Origin: an uncultured Novosphingobium sp.
GTDB taxonomy: Bacteria; Pseudomonadota; Alphaproteobacteria; Sphingomonadales; Sphingomonadaceae
Assembly (NCBI GenBank): GCA_946886365.1
Contig: CAMPIM010000120.1
Location: 1 to 10,096, forward strand
Length of the DNA: 10,096 bases
Direction: 5' to 3'
The stretch's first letter is position 1; every line of letters begins with the position of its first letter. The notes beneath the pieces are model-generated. The model did no database searches. It saw only the letters and a list, made by a program, of their open reading frames with translations, and had not been told where the DNA came from. This document shows, piece by piece, positions 6,578-10,096 of this stretch. Made by a program: the position numbers and the translations under genes.

Positions 6578-8162
6578 GGAGATGCTCGGCAGACAAAGTC
6601 ATAAATCTTCTAATTTTCCCCTGTAGCGTCCGCATTCGGATCAGCCATGAAATTGATGACGTCGATCCACTACCCAAACGCTCCACCATGATTTCGGGGC
6701 CGCAGGGCAGACCCGTTACCGGGTCGAGGTAACGCGGATAGAGAATCAGGGCGGCCGCCACAAGCTGGTCGATCGTCAGCTTGCGCCCTCGACGCGGATT
6801 GGGCTCGGCTAGGTCTCGCGTCAGGCCCCATCCGGCGTAGAATGGCATGCCATGCACCGTGACAGGCCGGTCTCGCAGCAGTGCCTCGAACCCGGTGAGC
6901 GATGACAGCACATGCACTTCGTCCACCGCCTGCACCAATGTCATCAGCGGTGCGCCACAATCGAGCGCGTCGGCATGTTCATGCACGACGGCGTCGCTCA
7001 AATGCCCGCGCCGCAGTCCGGCCTGCACATCGGGATGGGGCCGGTAGATGATATGGGCATCCGGCTCAGCCCGCCGCGCCCGCTTCAACAGGCCCAGATT
7101 GCCCTCGACCCCAGCGCCGCCGAGCTGCACCGACAGGTCATCCTCCACCTGCCCGACGACCAATACCGTGCGCTTGGCGCTGGGGAGGCTCGGCATCTGC
7201 CCACCATCCTGTCCATATTTGGTGACGCCAGACGCCCTGATCATCGCACGGAGCCCACCGGCGCGCTCCACTAGCGCAGGTGAAAAAGCATGTGTTGCAA
7301 GCAACGTCTCAAGATCGCTCGGCCCGCCCGCATCATAATAAATGCCAGACCGGTCGATGACCACCGACCCCGGCGGCGTCAGCGCAGCCCCCAGCCCCTT
7401 CGACCGCAAGAAGCCATCCTCCACCCGCGCAACCGCAATGTCCGGCGCGTCGGCCTGCAAGGACGATGGCACCCGAGAGGGCCACACCGCCAGCGCTCCG
7501 CCCTCGCGCCTTGCCCGCCGCACCCCGGCGCGTGGGGAAAGGAAGGGCGGCGAACGCACCCCGTCCCAAAGGAACCGCCGCATCGCTTCGCGCTTCCAAA
7601 AGGCTATGCCGCTGGCGGCGGTGATATGCCGGTTGCCTTGCAGATGGCGGCCCCACTCCGCCAGTTGCGCGACGGCTTGCTCGACGCCCACCACCTGGCC
7701 GCTGAAACAATCCCGGTAGCTGGCCGCCGCGACCGCTCGCTTTGCCGCCAGCCGAAGCCGTTCAGGCGCGATCACTTCCCCATCAGGTCCATGCACAGCA
7801 ACGCCCAGCATCCCCGCAATGATCGCCAGCTCATCGTCGGCGGCCGCGTGGACGGAGCGCGCCTGCGCCACCAGCGCCCACGGATCATATTGTTTGCCGG
7901 AAGGCCGCGCTGGCAGAATGACGATCTCATCGCGCTCCAAGCCCTCGCGGGGAAAACGGCACCCCGCTCGCGCGACGAGCCTCACGCCCTCGCGCTGGCG
8001 ACCCCAAAAGGCCCCTCCAACCCGCGCCGCCGCGATCTGGTCGATAACGCTGTCCGGAACCTCGTCCAGCTCACCCGCCTGCTCCCGCAGAACACTCACC
8101 GCCGCCACGCGCGGAGCAATTCCGGGAAAGGGCGGCGATCGCAGGAAGGGCAGCGGCGTCAC
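6570..8162 (-). CDS. kpsC: KpsC-type capsule polysaccharide protein (beta-Kdo transferase), reduced N-terminal module
   Basis: About 530 residues from the GTG at 8162; a TTG at 8198 would add 12. The C-terminal half is a full KpsC Kdo-transferase module: VEDGFLRSKGLG (247-258), IDRSGIYYDA (269-278), VLVVGQVEDDLSVQLG (333-348), IIYRPHPDV (371-379), SSLTGFEALL (420-429), GMPFYAGWGLT (438-448) and LYPRYLDPVTGLPC (474-487). E. coli KpsC is about 675 residues with two such modules. Here the N-terminal part is short, lacks an EDGFLRS copy and keeps only weak echoes: RSVHAAADDELAIIAGMLG, then YRDCFSG, which corresponds to YLDPVTG. The linker stretch GIAFWKREAMRRFL is typical. KpsC extends the beta-Kdo linker between phospholipid and capsule glycan. 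The start is uncertain: neither candidate has a strong Shine-Dalgarno, but MTPLPFLRSPPFPG is a plausible N-terminus. It overlaps kpsS by 8 bases. Confidence 0.87.
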   Translation of the reverse strand: MTPLPFLRSPPFPGIAPRVAAVSVLREQAGELDEVPDSVIDQIAAARVGGAFWGRQREGVRLVARAGCRFPREGLERDEIVILPARPSGKQYDPWALVAQARSVHAAADDELAIIAGMLGVAVHGPDGEVIAPERLRLAAKRAVAAASYRDCFSGQVVGVEQAVAQLAEWGRHLQGNRHITAASGIAFWKREAMRRFLWDGVRSPPFLSPRAGVRRARREGGALAVWPSRVPSSLQADAPDIAVARVEDGFLRSKGLGAALTPPGSVVIDRSGIYYDAGGPSDLETLLATHAFSPALVERAGGLRAMIRASGVTKYGQDGGQMPSLPSAKRTVLVVGQVEDDLSVQLGGAGVEGNLGLLKRARRAEPDAHIIYRPHPDVQAGLRRGHLSDAVVHEHADALDCGAPLMTLVQAVDEVHVLSSLTGFEALLRDRPVTVHGMPFYAGWGLTRDLAEPNPRRGRKLTIDQLVAAALILYPRYLDPVTGLPCGPEIMVERLGSGSTSSISWLIRMRTLQGKIRRFMTLSAEHLHG

Positions 8163-8237
8163 TTCGTCAAATCCCGTCCGCACCCGGCAGAAAAGCAATT
8201 GTCCACAAAACTTTCATGCGCACCCCCGGCAGGGACG

Positions 8238-9536
8238 TCAAGCGGGCGCGCTAGCCGTCACATCGTCCAGCAATTGCATGATGATGTCGAAATAGTCTCG
8301 CCACTGCGGAGCGCGCCACGCCTTGATACGCGCCATCTGCGCCTCGCGCTCGGGCGCATCCGGCAGCGCATAGGCCTCGATCAACCGCATCCATCCGAGC
8401 CCGTCCAATGGATCGAGATAGTCCGGCGCCTCTCCCCCGACCTCCCGATGCGCGACGATATCGCTGCATATCACTGGCACGCCCACCGACAGCGCCTCGA
8501 TCACCGGAATGCCAAACCCCTCCTCAAACGAAGGCATCAGCATCGCCCGCGCCCCCGCGACCAGCGCGTGCATTTCCGTGTCCGGCACGCTGCCCGCTTC
8601 GATGACATGGCCGCGCAGGATTTCCGCCCGCTCCAGCATGTCGACGACATTCTCATTTTCCCAGCCACGACGGCCGATCAGCACCAGCACCGGAGCCCGA
8701 TCGCCCAACCGCTCTACCAGACGCCGCCACAGATTGAGCAGCAGCAGGTGGTTCTTTCGCGGCTCGATGGTCGAGATGTAAACGAAATAAGGCCGCGACG
8801 GCACATTATGGCCTTCGCCCCCGAATATGTCGGGCGGGTCAGAGCCGAAATGGGCGACGCAGAGGCTGCGCCCTTCCAGGCTCCGCGTCATAAACGGCCC
8901 CAGCGCATCGATTGTCGCCTGGCTGTTGCCGATGATGCCATCGGCATAGCGATCGATCGTGCGTATCCGCCGCCGATGTTCCTCCGCCCCCTGCGGCCGC
9001 GCGAACTCCGGATGAGTGAGCGGGATCACATCATGCACCAGCGTCACGAAACGCGCGCCTTCCGCCCGCAGTATCGCGCCGACCTGAGCCGGGTCGTCCA
9101 GATGATGGGGCGACACTTGCAGATAGACGCGCGGGCTACGGGCACGGGGCACGGGGCGGGGCCGCAGCGCGATCAGGTGCCGGATCACCGCGGCGCGGCT
9201 CGCCGCCTCATCCTTGGCGCTGCTGTTGCGCCAACGCGCCGCCGTGAACGCCAGAAACTGACGCACCGCCGCACTGTTCAGCCGCCCATAATAGCCGCCC
9301 GCCGGATGCACGGCGGCAAAGGCCAGCCGATCCGGTATCCGCTCCAGCAATTCACGTGCATAGACATATTCGACCCGGTCGATGCCGGTCGGCGCTGCAT
9401 GGAAGCTGCGCGACAATAGGCGCGAGATGTCGAGGATGATCTCCGCCTTGCCATCCGCAGCCGCGACATAGCTTCTTGCTGGTTTCGATCGCAACGCCAG
9501 CCGGGCGCCCGGTGCCTTGAACGGTTTCAGCGCCAT
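8238..9536 (-). CDS. Glycosyltransferase family 4 (GT-B fold)
   Basis: A 432-residue protein. Visible GT4 features are the N-terminal DISRLLSRSFHAAPTGIDRV (36-55), LVHDVIPLTHPEF (166-178), IIGNSQATIDAL (201-212), YISTIEPRKNHLLLL (253-267), and the donor-site EX7E motif EGFGIPVIE with E339 and E347. TIEPRKNH and HDVIPLTHPE are typical of the mannosyltransferase-like branch of GT4, so a mannosyl or related donor is possible but not proven. The first 30 residues are basic and rich in Ala/Pro, with no signal peptide. The ATG at 9536 has GGAG 11 bases upstream. It sits 44 bases after the HIT gene and 75 bases before the preferred kpsC start, all on the minus strand. It is a good candidate for one of the enzymes that builds the glycan on the Kdo linker. 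Confidence 0.9.
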   Translation of the reverse strand: MALKPFKAPGARLALRSKPARSYVAAADGKAEIILDISRLLSRSFHAAPTGIDRVEYVYARELLERIPDRLAFAAVHPAGGYYGRLNSAAVRQFLAFTAARWRNSSAKDEAASRAAVIRHLIALRPRPVPRARSPRVYLQVSPHHLDDPAQVGAILRAEGARFVTLVHDVIPLTHPEFARPQGAEEHRRRIRTIDRYADGIIGNSQATIDALGPFMTRSLEGRSLCVAHFGSDPPDIFGGEGHNVPSRPYFVYISTIEPRKNHLLLLNLWRRLVERLGDRAPVLVLIGRRGWENENVVDMLERAEILRGHVIEAGSVPDTEMHALVAGARAMLMPSFEEGFGIPVIEALSVGVPVICSDIVAHREVGGEAPDYLDPLDGLGWMRLIEAYALPDAPEREAQMARIKAWRAPQWRDYFDIIMQLLDDVTASAPA

Positions 9537-9580
9537 GTCAGCGCGTCTCCATCGGCTTGGTCATGAAATTCGCGCGCGGC

Positions 9581-10021
9581 TCAGAATGCGCCACGTATCT
9601 CTTCCGCCAGCGCTTCAAGAGCAGCGGGATCAGCGAAATTGCCTTGGGCATGGGCGGAAAAGCCCATCGGCCCACCCTGCCAGCGCGGCACGATATGAAA
9701 ATGCAGGTGAAACACGGTCTGCCCGGCAGGCGCGCCGTTGAACTGGGCGACATGGATGCCGTCGGGATCGAGCGCCTTGGCCGTCGCCTTGGCGACTTTC
9801 CTCACCGTGGCCATCACCTGCGCCAGCGCCTCATCCTCGATCTCCAGGATGTTGCGCGCCTTCGACCATTTGGAAATGACCAGGCTGTGCCCCTTCGACT
9901 GCGGCTGGATGTCCAGGAAGGCATATGTATGCGCATCCTCATACAGCTTGGTCGAAGGGATCTTCCCCTGAAGAATCAGTGCAAAGACATTGCCTTCGTC
10001 ATAGGTGCCCTCAAGGCTCAT
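9581..10021 (-). CDS. HIT-family nucleotide-binding protein (HINT-like)
   Basis: The 146-residue protein has the histidine triad HLHFHIV at 105-111 within GQTVFHLHFHIVPR (100-113); the middle histidine H107 is the expected nucleophile. Upstream are NVFALILQGKIPSTKLYEDA (11-30), FLDIQPQSKGHSLVISK (35-51) and FNGAPAGQTV, the standard order of bacterial HIT proteins. HINT-type members hydrolyse AMP-lysine, other nucleoside phosphoramidates or dinucleotides; the physiological substrate is not usually known. The zinc-binding cysteines of some HINT homologues are absent. GAGGAAC about 5-6 bases before the ATG at 10021 supports this start. It lies 10 bases after the stop of the upstream partial gene and 44 bases before the GT4 gene. 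It is a broadly conserved housekeeping gene and its link to capsule synthesis is positional only. Confidence 0.93.
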   Translation of the reverse strand: MSLEGTYDEGNVFALILQGKIPSTKLYEDAHTYAFLDIQPQSKGHSLVISKWSKARNILEIEDEALAQVMATVRKVAKATAKALDPDGIHVAQFNGAPAGQTVFHLHFHIVPRWQGGPMGFSAHAQGNFADPAALEALAEEIRGAF

Positions 10022-10031
10022 GCCGCGTTCC

Positions 10032-10096
10032 TCAGCTCAAATAATGAGCCGTGGTCTTAGCGGCGACTTCCTCCGCCGTCACGCCCGGCGCGAGCT
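10032..10096 (-). CDS. C-terminus of a probable CoA-transferase subunit B (partial)
   Basis: Reading in from the right edge, one frame gives LAPGVTAEEVAAKTTAHYLS and a TGA at 10032-10034. The APGVT.EEV.AKT pattern is what the C-terminal tail of 3-oxoacid CoA-transferase subunit B (the ScoB type) usually looks like. Only about 20 residues are available, so the call is tentative and any protein with a similar tail would fit. The stop is 10 bases upstream of the HIT start, so the two are probably co-transcribed. Confidence 0.45.
   Translation of the reverse strand, partial: LAPGVTAEEVAAKTTAHYLS

Noticed and set aside
7290..9419. A 709-codon open frame on the plus strand, antisense to kpsC and the GT4 gene.
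   Set aside because: The translation is extremely rich in Arg, Pro, His and Gln, shows no family motif and lies exactly opposite two genes with clear catalytic motifs. Long antisense frames are expected in GC-rich DNA.

Overview
The window is compact, GC-rich bacterial chromosome with almost no non-coding space. Codon bias towards GC-ending codons, the KpsC/KpsS pair and the small conserved proteins (TPM membrane protein, DUF6456 protein) resemble what I know from alphaproteobacteria of the sphingomonad group (Sphingomonas/Sphingobium type). That assignment is by recognition only. I see no RNA genes, insertion sequences, CRISPR arrays, integrase or phage genes.

Layout. 1-1211 (+): the 3' part of a TPM-domain membrane protein gene overlaps by ATGA a Nudix hydrolase of the ADP-ribose pyrophosphatase type. 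1215-1673 (-): a small DUF6456 protein, converging on the Nudix gene with a 3-base gap. 1674-1773: a short divergent intergenic region with an imperfect inverted repeat. 1774-3568 (+): an XRE-type regulator with an S24/LexA-like tail, then a GT4 glycosyltransferase. 3667-4413 (-): a HAD-IIB protein of the eukaryotic phosphomannomutase (PMM2) type. 4493-5434 (+): an aminoglycoside-phosphotransferase-fold kinase, divergent from the HAD gene. 10096-5309 (-): a five-gene run in one direction, made of the last 20 codons of a probable CoA-transferase subunit, a HIT protein, a second GT4 glycosyltransferase, KpsC and KpsS. The run ends inside the kinase gene, with a 126-base tail-to-tail overlap.

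How the genes fit together. GT4, KpsC and KpsS point to a lipid-linked surface polysaccharide of the group-2 capsule type. In that system KpsS and KpsC build a beta-Kdo linker on a phospholipid before export. A PMM-like enzyme (mannose-6-P/mannose-1-P) and a second GT4 enzyme nearby would suit a mannose-containing or GDP-mannose-derived glycan, but that is inference. No export genes (kpsMT, kpsE, kpsD) lie in the window.

I do not find a convincing undescribed system. The points most worth checking are the reduced N-terminal half of KpsC (only one complete Kdo-transferase module), the large convergent overlap between kpsS and the kinase gene, the ambiguous kpsC start with a 16-codon upstream reading frame, and the divergent kinase/PMM-like pair embedded in glycan genes.
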